The notes below the pieces were generated by a model, which was not told the origin of the DNA, did not search any database, and saw only the letters and a program-made list of their open reading frames with translations. Of a stretch of 64,000 nucleotides of DNA, positions 8,414 through 16,997 are shown in pieces. Each line of letters begins with the position of its first letter. Position 1 is the first letter of the stretch. The DNA comes from Polaromonas vacuolata (GTDB lineage: Bacteria > Pseudomonadota > Gammaproteobacteria > Burkholderiales > Burkholderiaceae_C): positions 2,909,501 through 2,973,500 of the forward strand of contig NZ_CP051461.1 in NCBI RefSeq assembly GCF_012584515.1. Direction: 5' to 3'. Position numbers and translations under genes: made by a program.

Positions 8414-9811
8414 TTAGCGCAAGACGTTTAAACCGGTTGCTTCGACTAGCTCCAAACTAGTGACAAGTACTTTATCAATCCGCTTGCCATCAAGGTCAAC
8501 CACCTCAAAGCGCCAGTTCACGCAGTCAACTGTCTCGCCAGTTTTGAGCAATCGGCCGGAGATGCTTTGCAGCAATCCAGCGACGGTGTTATAGCGACCT
8601 CGGCTCTCTTCTGGCAACTCACGGATGTCTAACCTAGCCTTTAACTCGGAGATAGGCATCACACCATCGATGAGCCAGCTGCCATCTTCGCGCTCGGTAG
8701 CCCAAGCATCGGTCTCGGCATGCGGGCGCAACTCGCCTGTGATCGCTTCCAACATGTCCATGGGCGTCATCAAGCCTTGCACCACGCCGTACTCGTCAAC
8801 CACTAGCACCATGCGGGTTGAGCGCTCGCGCAGTTGCTCTAACAGCTCCATTCCGGTGAGTGTCTCGGGTACGAACACGGCGGGTACAACATAGCTGGCG
8901 ATGCGTTCGGTATCCGGCGAGCGCAGCGCAGCGGGCGCCGTAGCAGCAGCCGTTGCCATAGGCAAACCACCAGAGGCAAAGTCATTCGGTTTAGGGTCTA
9001 ACTGCCAACGCAAGGCCAGCAAGGTGGCGACATTGACCACACCAACCACGTCATCGAGGCCACCACGGCAGACGGGATACCACGAGTGACCGGTTGCACC
9101 GGCCTTGGCAATCGCTTGGGTAACGGTGTCAGTTGCTTCCAGCCAGGCGATGTCTGAGCGCGGCAGCATCAACGAGGTGAGCAGTCTGTCGTCGAGTAAA
9201 AAGACGTTTTGCACCATTTGGTGTTCGTGCTCTTCTATCAATCCGGCGTCCACGCCCTCCTCTAGGCTGGCGGCGATTTCCTCTTCCGTCACAGCACGAC
9301 CGGCGCTGTTATCTATGCGCAGCAGTTTGAGCACGCCCAGCGTGCTTAGCGACAACAACCCGACAAAAGGCTTAAAACCAGTAGCCACCCACATCATGGG
9401 GCGTGAAACCAAGCGCGCCACAGGTTCTGGATAAAGCTGGCCGATGCGCTTGGGCACCAGTTCGCCAAACACAATCGTCAAAAAGGTAATCACGGCCACT
9501 ACCAAAGCAGTGGCAGAGATTTCGGCAGCGCGAGACGCTATGCCAAAGCCCTGCAACCATTCGGCTAAGCCACCGCTGAAGGCGGCCTCGCCAATAATGC
9601 CGTTAATCATGCCAATCGACGTGATACCAACTTGCACCGAGGACAGAAATTGGGTCGGATTCGAGAGCAGAACAATCGCACTTTCAGCGCCCTTATCGCC
9701 CGCTTCTGACATAGCTGAAAGCCTGGCTTTTCGGCTAGATGCCAAGGCCATTTCTGAGAGTGCGAATACGCCGTTTAGCAGCGTGAGAAAAAGAATTAAG
9801 AAAATATCCAT
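8414..9811 (-). CDS. HlyC/CorC (CNNM) family transporter with CBS domains
   Basis: A 465-residue membrane protein with the order DUF21 membrane domain (about residues 1-190), paired CBS domains (about 200-350, including VVDEYGVVQGLMTPMDMLEAI) and a C-terminal CorC_HlyC domain (about 370-455). The N-terminus MDIFLILFLTLLNGVFALSE is typical of the family once called hemolysins and now linked to Mg2+/Co2+ efflux. A TTG at 9820 could extend the frame by three codons; the ATG at 9811 is preferred. The gene is divergent from apaH. Transport function is from the family, not shown here. Confidence 0.88.
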   Translation of the reverse strand: MDIFLILFLTLLNGVFALSEMALASSRKARLSAMSEAGDKGAESAIVLLSNPTQFLSSVQVGITSIGMINGIIGEAAFSGGLAEWLQGFGIASRAAEISATALVVAVITFLTIVFGELVPKRIGQLYPEPVARLVSRPMMWVATGFKPFVGLLSLSTLGVLKLLRIDNSAGRAVTEEEIAASLEEGVDAGLIEEHEHQMVQNVFLLDDRLLTSLMLPRSDIAWLEATDTVTQAIAKAGATGHSWYPVCRGGLDDVVGVVNVATLLALRWQLDPKPNDFASGGLPMATAAATAPAALRSPDTERIASYVVPAVFVPETLTGMELLEQLRERSTRMVLVVDEYGVVQGLMTPMDMLEAITGELRPHAETDAWATEREDGSWLIDGVMPISELKARLDIRELPEESRGRYNTVAGLLQSISGRLLKTGETVDCVNWRFEVVDLDGKRIDKVLVTSLELVEATGLNVLR

Positions 9812-9912
9812 GCGTATCAAAAGTTGGAAAACGCCTCACCCCCATCAAAGAGTCGGGCAATCAATTGTCACTGATACTTAGACCTGATGATGAATGAAAA
9901 ACAGGTTACGTA

Positions 9913-10767
9913 ATGAATTACTGTATTGGCGACCTTCAAGGCTGCTTTACTCCGCTGCAGCGCTTGCTGGAAAAAATCGATTTCTCGCCTAGCCGAGACA
10001 CACTTTACCTGCTCGGCGATCTGGTTAACCGCGGCCCTGAGTCACTTGCGGTGCTGCGCTACCTGAGCGCACTGGGCAGCAGTGCGCAATGCCTATTGGG
10101 CAACCACGACTTGCATTTGCTGGCTATCTGGCAGGGCGTACGCGAGCCGGGTCGTAGCGACACCTTAGAGGCCGTACTGCAAGCGCCTGACCGCGAGCAG
10201 CTGCTGGACTGGCTGCGCCACCGGCCTATGGCAATGCAGTCTCATGGCTGGCTTATGGTGCATGCCGGCGTTTTGCCGCAGTGGAGCACAGCGCAAACTA
10301 TGGCACTGGCCGCAGAGGTGGAGCAGGCCTTGCGTGGGCCGCCGTTCAAAGACTTTTTACGCGATATGTACGGCAACCTACCCACAGTTTGGCGTGAAGA
10401 TTTGCGCGGTATGGATAGATTAAGAGTGATAGTCAATGCACTAACCCGGCTGCGTTTTTGCTCAATAGAGGGCGAGATGGATTTCACCAGTAATGGTGCT
10501 GCGGACAGCGCGCCAAACGGTTACTCACCCTGGTTTGATTTTGCCAGCCCAGCCAGCGCAAACCAATCAATCGCTTTCGGTCACTGGTCAACACTGGCTG
10601 CCGGCGGCGACAAGCCACCGGTCTTGAAACACAACACACTCGCCTTAGATACTGGCTGTCTTTGGGGTGGTTGTTTGACGGCTGCGCGCATCGGCGTAGC
10701 ACCACAGTTTGAGCTGCTACAGGTTGACTGTGAGCAGTCCGCAAAACCAAGGAAAAAAGCGCGCTAA
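9913..10767 (+). CDS. apaH: Symmetrical bis(5'-nucleosyl)-tetraphosphatase ApaH
   Basis: A 284-residue metallophosphoesterase that hydrolyses Ap4A to two ADP; the family also decaps Np4-capped RNA. All motifs of the calcineurin-like fold are visible: GDLQGCF near residue 6, GDLVNRGP near 36, GNHDLHL near 66, VHAGV near 115, and a late GHWS in the ApaH arrangement. The length matches E. coli ApaH (about 280). The very first residues, MNYCIGDLQGCF, fix the ATG start. It is transcribed alone, divergently from the CorC-like gene, and is followed by a hairpin with a T-run. Confidence 0.95.
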   Translation: MNYCIGDLQGCFTPLQRLLEKIDFSPSRDTLYLLGDLVNRGPESLAVLRYLSALGSSAQCLLGNHDLHLLAIWQGVREPGRSDTLEAVLQAPDREQLLDWLRHRPMAMQSHGWLMVHAGVLPQWSTAQTMALAAEVEQALRGPPFKDFLRDMYGNLPTVWREDLRGMDRLRVIVNALTRLRFCSIEGEMDFTSNGAADSAPNGYSPWFDFASPASANQSIAFGHWSTLAAGGDKPPVLKHNTLALDTGCLWGGCLTAARIGVAPQFELLQVDCEQSAKPRKKAR

Positions 10768-10792
10768 GCGCCAAACAAACAATAAGTGCGTT

Positions 10793-10811
10793 AGCGCCGT
10801 GCGGCGTTTTT
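10793..10811 (+). terminator. Probable intrinsic terminator of apaH
   Basis: A short GC stem CGCCG/CGGCG at 10795-10806 is followed by five T residues at 10807-10811. An overlapping alternative stem pairs GCGCTAA at 10761-10767 with TTAGCGC at 10791-10797. It lies between the convergent apaH and YihY-type genes. Confidence 0.6.
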
Positions 10812-10820
10812 AAGCGGCGG

Positions 10821-11810
10821 CTAGCGATCCTGTACAGCGCTATTGGCTGCGCGGATCGCAGAATAATGGGCAGCATGTATCGCCCGCGCTTTTAGCGAAG
10901 CATCTGACCACGCGCGCGCTACGCTGGCGGCGAGCAGTAGCACGGCAGATGAGAAATAAATCCACATCAAAATTACAACCAAGGAGCCGGCCGCGCCATA
11001 GGCCGAGACAATGGCTGCGGTCGAGAGATAAAACGCAAGCAAATGCTTGCCAAGTGAAAACAGCAAAGCACCCACGCAAGCACCAAAAATCAAAAATCGC
11101 GAAGCTGGTTTTGGGCCAGCACTCATACGCATCAAGGCCACAAAGAGTGCGACACAAAAACCAAAGGAAATCACTTCATTGATCAAAAGACCGATTTCGG
11201 CTACCGGCAGGTACTCGCTCGCCCAAGTAGAAAGTAGCCGAAAAAAAGTCGCTACTGAAAGTGACACCAATAGCAAAAAGCCAAAGGCCAAAATACACGC
11301 GATGCCGCGCAAACGCAGCGTAGCGCCGTACCACCATTTTTGCGTTACCGGCGCTTGCCCATCTTGGAGCCAGAGGCGCCCAAAAGCGGCTTGCATCTCA
11401 GCGAAAATGCCAGTCGCACCAAAAATAAGCAGCACGAAAGCGATCACAGACGCGACTATGCCTTGGGTTGGCTCCTGAGCACTGGCCAGCGCTTGCTTGA
11501 GCAATTGCGCGCCCTGAACGCCAATGACTGCGCCGATTTCACGTATGAGATTGGTTTCTATGTAAGTGTGGTCTAGCCACCAGCCAAGTAAACCGACCAC
11601 CATCACCAGCAACGGTGCCAAGCTGAGCAAGCCATAAAAAGACATGGCTGCACTCATACTCAGGCCACCAGCGTCTAGCCATTGGCGTATGGCACGCTTG
11701 ATCAGCCGAAAAATAAGCAAAGGTGAAAGCAGGCCTATGCTGAACCGGGCCAGCTGTAAGGCCTTGCCGTTGGCTGAATTGTTGGTTGTGGATTCAGTCA
11801 GCTTGGACAT
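10821..11810 (-). CDS. YihY/BrkB (UPF0761) family inner-membrane protein
   Basis: A 329-residue protein with about six hydrophobic helices. The region AGGLSMSAAMSFYGLLSLAPLLVMVVG is the defining N-terminal motif of the YihY/virulence factor BrkB family, and YGAAGSLVVILMWIYFSSAVLL is its conserved C-terminal counterpart. The family has been discussed as transport-related, but the molecular function is unsettled. The older ribonuclease BN label for this family is a misassignment. It lies upstream of, and on the same strand as, no obvious partner; rhlE on the same strand begins its transcript further right and ends 73 nt before this start. Confidence 0.87.
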   Translation of the reverse strand: MSKLTESTTNNSANGKALQLARFSIGLLSPLLIFRLIKRAIRQWLDAGGLSMSAAMSFYGLLSLAPLLVMVVGLLGWWLDHTYIETNLIREIGAVIGVQGAQLLKQALASAQEPTQGIVASVIAFVLLIFGATGIFAEMQAAFGRLWLQDGQAPVTQKWWYGATLRLRGIACILAFGFLLLVSLSVATFFRLLSTWASEYLPVAEIGLLINEVISFGFCVALFVALMRMSAGPKPASRFLIFGACVGALLFSLGKHLLAFYLSTAAIVSAYGAAGSLVVILMWIYFSSAVLLLAASVARAWSDASLKARAIHAAHYSAIRAANSAVQDR

Positions 11811-11882
11811 CTAAAGCTTTCAAAACGACAAACCAGGCCAAGGCATGGTCTGAAAGATGGAGGCGTCGACTGAAAGAACGAA

Positions 11883-13358
11883 TCAGACCTCGGCAGGCTT
11901 GAACAAAGCAGCGACTTTTTTCCTCGCCTTGATATTGGCCGACACACCGCTACGAGCTGGACTGGTCTTGGCCGCTGAATCCCATGCGGGAGGCGTATCC
12001 GTCGCAATCGGCTTGGACTCATAAGGCTGAGAGAAAAACGGATCGCGCGACTGGGCGGTTTGGCGCGTAGGCGTGTATTCGCGCCGCTCACGTGGCTCAC
12101 GTGATTCACGGCGGGGTTCACGCGCTGATGTTTCGCGGCCAGCATTTTCTTGCTCATCACGGTACATGCGGCGACCGTCATTGATACGTCCTTGCTCGCT
12201 AATACGCGGCTGGTCTTCGTCGTAGACCATGGGTTCAATTTCGATTTTGGTCTTGATGAGCTTTTCAATATCGGCCACCAAGCGCTGATCGCTTGGGGCG
12301 ACAAAACTCACCGCAAGACCAGATGCGCCGGCACGGCCAGTACGGCCAATGCGGTGCACGTAGTCCTCGGCATTAAACGGCACATCAAAGTTAAATACCG
12401 CTGGCACGTCCTTGATGTCTAGTCCGCGTGCAGCCACATCGGTGCAAACCAGCAAATCGACGGCGCCGCTTTTAAAGGCTTCTAACGCCTTTAAACGCTC
12501 GTCTTGGCTTTTATCGCCGTGCAGCGCAGTGGTCTTGAGGCCTTCGCGCTCAAGCGATCGCGCCAGCCGGGCGCAGCCGAGCTTGCTGTTAACAAACACA
12601 AAAGCCTGCTTCATTCCGCGAGTCTTGAGCACTTGATGCAAGGCACGGCGCTTGTCGTCAGAGCCGACGCTAAAGAAATGTTGCTCGACAGTCGACGCTG
12701 TTGCGTTTGATCTAGCCACCTCAATAGTGACCGGGTCTTGTAGATAGCTCGACGCGAGTCGTTTGATTTCAGGCGAGAAAGTAGCCGAGAACAGCAAGGT
12801 GATGCGTTTTTTGGGCAAATAGCTCAGGATGCGCTCTAAGTCAGGCAAAAATCCAATGTCAAGCATGCGGTCGGCTTCGTCTAAGACCACGTACTCAACT
12901 TGATTAAGAACCGCGTTCTTAGCCTCGATATGGTCTAGCAAACGACCTGGTGTGGCCACTAGTACTTCAACGCCTTTTTTAAGTTCAGCAGTTTGTACCT
13001 TCATGTCCATACCGCCAAACACGCAAGTGCTGCGCAGATTGGTATGTTTAGCATACAGCTCGACCTGCTCACCGACTTGCACCGCCAGCTCACGGGTAGG
13101 TAGCAACACCAAAGCGCGCACCGGATGACGGGCGGGCGAGGTGGATGCGTTCTCATGCTTCATCATGCGTTGCAGCAATGGCAGGGCGAAGGCGGCAGTT
13201 TTGCCGGTACCGGTTTGCGCGGCTCCCATCACGTCTTTGCCTTGCAGCACGACCGGAATGGCCTGCGCTTGAATCGGTGTCATGGTTTCGTAGCCCATCT
13301 CGGCTACGGCGCGGGCCAGCGGTTCTGCCAGCGAAAGTGTGGAAAAAGATGATGTCAT
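11883..13358 (-). CDS. rhlE: DEAD-box ATP-dependent RNA helicase, RhlE type
   Basis: A 491-residue cytoplasmic helicase. The ordered motifs are Q motif TPIQAQAIP (27-35), motif I AQTGTGKT (47-54), PTRELA, TPGR, DEAD in VVLDEADRMLDIGFLPD, SAT, then ARGLDI and HRIGRTGRAG in the second RecA domain. The RhlE-type FLPD segment after DEAD supports the subfamily. The C-terminal about 110 residues are Arg- and Glu-rich (RREYTPTRQ-like), as is usual for RNA-binding tails. GAGG precedes the ATG. Such helicases unwind rRNA or mRNA structure, often in the cold; here that is family knowledge only. Confidence 0.93.
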   Translation of the reverse strand: MTSSFSTLSLAEPLARAVAEMGYETMTPIQAQAIPVVLQGKDVMGAAQTGTGKTAAFALPLLQRMMKHENASTSPARHPVRALVLLPTRELAVQVGEQVELYAKHTNLRSTCVFGGMDMKVQTAELKKGVEVLVATPGRLLDHIEAKNAVLNQVEYVVLDEADRMLDIGFLPDLERILSYLPKKRITLLFSATFSPEIKRLASSYLQDPVTIEVARSNATASTVEQHFFSVGSDDKRRALHQVLKTRGMKQAFVFVNSKLGCARLARSLEREGLKTTALHGDKSQDERLKALEAFKSGAVDLLVCTDVAARGLDIKDVPAVFNFDVPFNAEDYVHRIGRTGRAGASGLAVSFVAPSDQRLVADIEKLIKTKIEIEPMVYDEDQPRISEQGRINDGRRMYRDEQENAGRETSAREPRRESREPRERREYTPTRQTAQSRDPFFSQPYESKPIATDTPPAWDSAAKTSPARSGVSANIKARKKVAALFKPAEV

Positions 13359-13766
13359 TAGCCTCGGATTGTCGCACTTTGGCCCGAGCAGCTAAAAACA
13401 CTCGCGCATTGCCTTACGGGTAAACACTGGTGAACACTCTGCTGGCTATTTTTTATCCTTGATGCGCTACACATTGCATAGCAAGAATTAAGCGCCAGAA
13501 ATGAGCCCGAGTGATTTTTAACAAATTAAATCGACTTTTTAGTCGCCTCAAACAGACGGCCTCAGCGATGATTATTTTGCGGCCCACACACTAAAAAGAC
13601 CTTTTTGAAAGCCTTGTCTTAAGATGGAAAACATTCATTAACGACGCAAGGCTGGTGAACTCAGCAGACCCGAAACCGTCAAACACAGCGCATGCACAGT
13701 GAAATGTGCAGCAACAAACACAGTGAAGCACAAAGAACCAAATCAGAAACTGAGGACACAAGCACC
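13359..13766. other. Intergenic region between rhlE and the lipoprotein gene
   Basis: About 400 bases between divergent genes. It holds a short hairpin CGACT-TTTT-AGTCG at 13532-13545 and AT-rich stretches compatible with promoters on both strands. I see no further gene. The in-frame ATG at 13692 would extend the lipoprotein N-terminus by 25 residues and is not preferred. Confidence 0.4.
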
Positions 13767-14474
13767 ATGACTCGCCTATTGACCCTAAAAATCCTGATTA
13801 ACTCAAGCAGACATCAGCTTGCCAAGCATTGGCAGCGGGTCAAGGCGCGGTTGGCGGCAAGTTTAGCCATCGCCCTCATCGCCGGTTGTGCCGGCCCTTT
13901 GACAACCAAAGTCAGCAACTTCAACCAATGGCCGCAAGACGCAGCTGGCAGCAATTTTATTTTTACGGTGCCAGCCAGTAAAGGCTATGAGTTGGAACAA
14001 CAAAGCTATGAAAACCAAGTGCAGGCAGAACTGGGAAAACAAGGTTTGCAGCCAGCCAAATCGGCTCAAAACGCCCGCTTTGAGGTCGATCTGATTACCA
14101 GCAGCAGCCTCAGCGAAGACAAATACTTGCAACCGGTTTACCAGGACTTCTACATTTACCAGCCGCCACATCGAGACCAAAACGGCAATTTATATTGGCC
14201 GCCCAGCCTGTTTGCCCCGCGCTATGTAGGCGAGCGCGAAATCACGCGCACGCTGCAAACCAGTACCCTTAGAGTTCAAATACGCGACCGTGCGGCAACA
14301 GCCAAGCCTGGCGTGGTGTTTGAGTCGCAAGCCACTTACGAGGGTGATCCAAGGGACTTACCCAAACTCGTACCCTATCTGGCGCGCGCAGTGTTTAATG
14401 GCTTTCCAGGCATGAACGGCAGCATAAAACTGGTCAAATTCGATACCAAAACGGGCGAGCTACTCAAGCCATAA
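13767..14474 (+). CDS. Putative lipoprotein with DUF4136-like domain
   Basis: A 235-residue protein beginning with a basic segment and a hydrophobic helix ending in the lipobox LIAGC, where the cysteine (about residue 41) would be lipidated. The rest resembles DUF4136 lipoproteins: FIFTVP near the start of the domain, a repeating beta pattern, YVGEREITRTLQTSTLRVQIRD, and LVPYLARAVFNGFPG at the end. The N-terminus is unusually long before the signal helix. The ATG at 13767 has GAGG 11 nt upstream; the ATG at 13692 is an alternative. Function is unknown; an envelope location is inferred from the lipobox. Confidence 0.75.
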   Translation: MTRLLTLKILINSSRHQLAKHWQRVKARLAASLAIALIAGCAGPLTTKVSNFNQWPQDAAGSNFIFTVPASKGYELEQQSYENQVQAELGKQGLQPAKSAQNARFEVDLITSSSLSEDKYLQPVYQDFYIYQPPHRDQNGNLYWPPSLFAPRYVGEREITRTLQTSTLRVQIRDRAATAKPGVVFESQATYEGDPRDLPKLVPYLARAVFNGFPGMNGSIKLVKFDTKTGELLKP

Positions 14475-14507
14475 GCATCGGATATGCGGTCTGTAGTCTG
14501 TGGACTG

Positions 14508-14532
14508 AGCTAGCTAAAGCAATAGCTTTTTT
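14508..14532 (+). terminator. Weak intrinsic terminator after the lipoprotein gene
   Basis: AGCTA (14508-14512) pairs with TAGCT (14523-14527), followed by a run of six T residues (14527-14532). The stem is short, so this is only a candidate. Confidence 0.4.
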
Positions 14533-14735
14533 GGTTTCAAACCATGGGTTCGATCTATCACTGGCCATGCCATTACGGGCTTGGACTAGCTTGGACGGGG
14601 TTTTAGCGGGCCTCTGACGGCCATCTAACAGGCATATAAATGCACTTTTGCTGCCCTAAACCAAGTAACACGACCTAACTTTTAATCGCCGGCGAGCTAG
14701 TCGGTTAGATTTTTTTAATCCGAAAAACACTCACT

Positions 14736-15644
14736 ATGACTATTTTGCTCACGCCCGAAGAAACCGCCGCTGTTTTGCCTTGGCAAGGTCTGGTCGACGA
14801 GCTGAGACTGGTCGCCCTCGATGCCTCGGTCAAAGTTCCCGCACGACTGGTTCAACCCCTAGCCCAAGGCGCAAACTTGTTGATCATGCCAGCGCTGGAC
14901 AGCGATACCGCTATCACCAAGCTAATCACCCACACACCCGCGAATGCAGACAAGGGTAGACCAACCATCCAAGGCGACGTCATTATTTTTGATGTTGCCA
15001 CCGGACAGCGCCTAAAAATGCTCGACGGCCCGACCGTCACCGCACGCCGAACCGCCGCTGTCTCAGCGTTGGCAGCGCGCGAATTAGCCAGCCAACCTAA
15101 AGGGCCGCTGTTGGTGGTGGGCGCCGGTGTTCAGGGCAAAGCCCATATAGAGGCCTTTGCGGCGGTGCTGGGCACACAACAGGTGATGATTGCTTCGCGC
15201 AGTGATGCCAGTGCGCAGGCCTTGGCCAGACATGCGCAAAGTCTGGGCTTGAAAGCCAGCGTAGTGCAAGACGCTAACGCAGCGCTGGCCGACTGCGCAC
15301 TGACGGTGACGTGCACACCAGCTAGCAGTGTTGTGCTGTCCAGTCTGCCTAAAGGAGATAGTTTTATCAGTGCAGTGGGCGCATTCACGCCAAAAATGAT
15401 TGAATTAAGTGCCGACTTGTGTCGGCATTTCACCCGCCATGGGCGGGTGGTAGTTGACACCATTGATGCGCTGCATGAGGCGGGAGACCTGCTACAAGCA
15501 GGTCTCGATCCCAGCGCTTACCCAAACCTTGCCGATATTCTCAAAGAAAAAAAGCGCCTAAACCGAACCGGTTGCGTGCTGTTTAAAAGTTGCGGCTGGG
15601 CTGGCTGGGATCTGGCTGCTGCCCGGTTAGCACTAAAGGCTTGA
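14736..15644 (+). CDS. Ornithine cyclodeaminase/mu-crystallin family reductase (possible delta1-pyrroline-2-carboxylate reductase)
   Basis: A 302-residue cytoplasmic NAD(P)-dependent enzyme. The pattern LLIMPAL, then DVATGQRLKMLDGPTVTARRTAAVSALAA and the Rossmann motif VVGAGVQGKAHIEAF (GAGVQG near residue 128) define the OCD/mu-crystallin family. Proteobacterial members of this form often reduce delta1-pyrroline-2-carboxylate or piperideine-2-carboxylate in hydroxyproline or lysine breakdown, but true ornithine cyclodeaminase or other activities cannot be excluded. DTIDAL and LADIL in the C-terminal part are family-typical. The gene stands alone and converges with the small antitoxin-like gene. 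Confidence 0.82.
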   Translation: MTILLTPEETAAVLPWQGLVDELRLVALDASVKVPARLVQPLAQGANLLIMPALDSDTAITKLITHTPANADKGRPTIQGDVIIFDVATGQRLKMLDGPTVTARRTAAVSALAARELASQPKGPLLVVGAGVQGKAHIEAFAAVLGTQQVMIASRSDASAQALARHAQSLGLKASVVQDANAALADCALTVTCTPASSVVLSSLPKGDSFISAVGAFTPKMIELSADLCRHFTRHGRVVVDTIDALHEAGDLLQAGLDPSAYPNLADILKEKKRLNRTGCVLFKSCGWAGWDLAAARLALKA

Positions 15645-15657
15645 ACCGGGGCCCGGC

Positions 15658-15933
15658 TCATTTTGATTTTGTTGTGATTTGTTGCGCGCTGTTGCCCTTG
15701 AAGTCAGCCATCATGGGTGAAATATCTACACCTTGCGCGCCTAAAATCTGGCCGAAAGTTTGACCGGCTTTTTTAAAGGCTGCAATATTGGCTTCGAGCT
15801 GGCCTTGGGTGGGAATGAAGTAGCCGACGATTTGTCCGTAACGGGCAACGGCAACTGGTGTGCCTGACGCTAAAAACTGAGCCAATTCAGCGCGGAACTG
15901 GCGAATACCAACTTTTGGTGTATCCATAGACAT
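15658..15933 (-). CDS. Phd/YefM-type antitoxin-like protein without adjacent toxin
   Basis: A 91-residue protein whose first 45 residues (VGIRQFRAELAQFLASGTPVAVARYGQIVGYFIP) have the prevent-host-death fold pattern: a first strand with basic residues, a helix, then a beta hairpin. The C-terminal part is a helix followed by a polar tail, where Phd-like proteins hold the toxin-binding segment. No toxin gene (Doc, YoeB or PIN domain) lies next to it: upstream is a 480-base gap and downstream is the converging reductase. Possible starts are the codons for M1 and M3 (15933 and 15927). It may be a solitary regulator. Confidence 0.65.
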   Translation of the reverse strand: MSMDTPKVGIRQFRAELAQFLASGTPVAVARYGQIVGYFIPTQGQLEANIAAFKKAGQTFGQILGAQGVDISPMMADFKGNSAQQITTKSK

Positions 15934-16347
15934 AATAAATTCCTGAAATTTAAAGGTTGAGAAATTAAAAACTTAAAAAAAACAGCGTGACGGGTTTAAC
16001 GTTAGCTGGGTAGAGATTGGGTTTTTAAGGCAATCAATACAGCTTGTCTGCCGAATCGACGGCTTGCGCCTAGCCTTACAAAGACTGCCAGTAACGCGAA
16101 ACGCGCTACCGTCAAAAAAATTACAAAATGTAACAAACCGTCTCAAATACACTCAGGCCTCCTTGTAGTAAGAATGTGGACAGAAATGTATCTCTATTAA
16201 CGAGAAGCATCAAGATAGTTTTTATGTATTTTTAAAATACAACATGCAACAAATTGTTTTTTGTGTCGAAAGAAGAAAAAAACGACTTGGAAAAAGTCGG
16301 TTCGGCGACAAAAATCTATCGTTTAGCCTGAGCCTTATTTTTGATTC
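15934..16347. other. Intergenic region upstream of the antitoxin-like gene
   Basis: About 410 bases with no convincing reading frame. It is AT-rich near 16140-16300, compatible with a promoter for the leftward antitoxin-like gene. It contains TTAC-N5-GTAA at about 16120-16132 and a CGACTT/AAGTCG hairpin near 16283-16300. No RNA gene was recognised. Confidence 0.35.
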
Positions 16348-16386
16348 AAAAAAAAGCCCAGCGCGGTCGTCAAGACCGGCGCTGGG
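16348..16386 (-). terminator. Intrinsic terminator of the queE-queD-guaD-dcd operon
   Basis: On the minus strand a GC-rich stem of about 13 bp (16356-16386, one bulge, five-base loop) is followed by eight T residues (plus-strand A-run 16348-16355). It lies 30 bases after the dcd stop and is the clearest terminator in this part of the window. Confidence 0.88.
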
Positions 16387-16415
16387 CCGCTTTAAAGTAA
16401 AAGAAAAAGTCTAAT

Positions 16416-16994
16416 TTATGCCCTAGGTAAGGTTACGCCCACCTGACCTTGGTATTTACCGCCACGGTCTTTGTAAGAAGTCTCGCAGACTTCATCGCTT
16501 TCAAAAAACAGTACTTGAGCGCAGCCTTCGCCGGCATAAATTTTGGCTGGTAGCGGCGTGGTGTTAGAGAACTCCAGCGTCACATAACCTTCCCATTCGG
16601 GTTCAAACGGCGTGACGTTGACGATGATGCCGCAGCGCGCATAAGTGCTTTTACCCAAACATATGGTCAGCACATTGCGGGGGATACGAAAGTACTCCAT
16701 GGTGCGGGCTAGTGCAAAACTATTCGGCGGAATAATGCAGCTGTCGCCATAAAAATCGACAAAGCTTTTTTCATCAAAATTCTTTGGGTCAACCACCGTA
16801 CTGTGGATGTTGGTGAAGACCTTGAACTCGGGTGCGCAGCGTATGTCGTAGCCATAGCTGCTGGTGCCATAGCTGATGATTTTTTGGGTTTGCCCGTCAA
16901 CTTCGCGCTGACGCACTTGTTTAGGCTCAAAAGGCTCAATCATGCCGGTCGTCTCGGCCATGTGACGTATCCATCGGTCGCTTTTAATGCTCAT
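16416..16994 (-). CDS. dcd: dCTP deaminase
   Basis: A 192-residue enzyme converting dCTP to dUTP plus ammonia in dTTP synthesis; the family forms trimers. The sequence follows the family throughout: [10 protein letters not shown] start, [21 protein letters not shown], then [29 protein letters not shown], which contains the catalytic glutamate region and the nucleotide-binding SxxAR, and [16 protein letters not shown] lies 6 nt upstream of the ATG. It starts 3 nt after guaD ends, so it is the last gene of a compact queE-queD-guaD-dcd run and is followed by a strong terminator. Confidence 0.96.
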   Translation of the reverse strand: MSIKSDRWIRHMAETTGMIEPFEPKQVRQREVDGQTQKIISYGTSSYGYDIRCAPEFKVFTNIHSTVVDPKNFDEKSFVDFYGDSCIIPPNSFALARTMEYFRIPRNVLTICLGKSTYARCGIIVNVTPFEPEWEGYVTLEFSNTTPLPAKIYAGEGCAQVLFFESDEVCETSYKDRGGKYQGQVGVTLPRA

Positions 16995-16997
16995 CGT

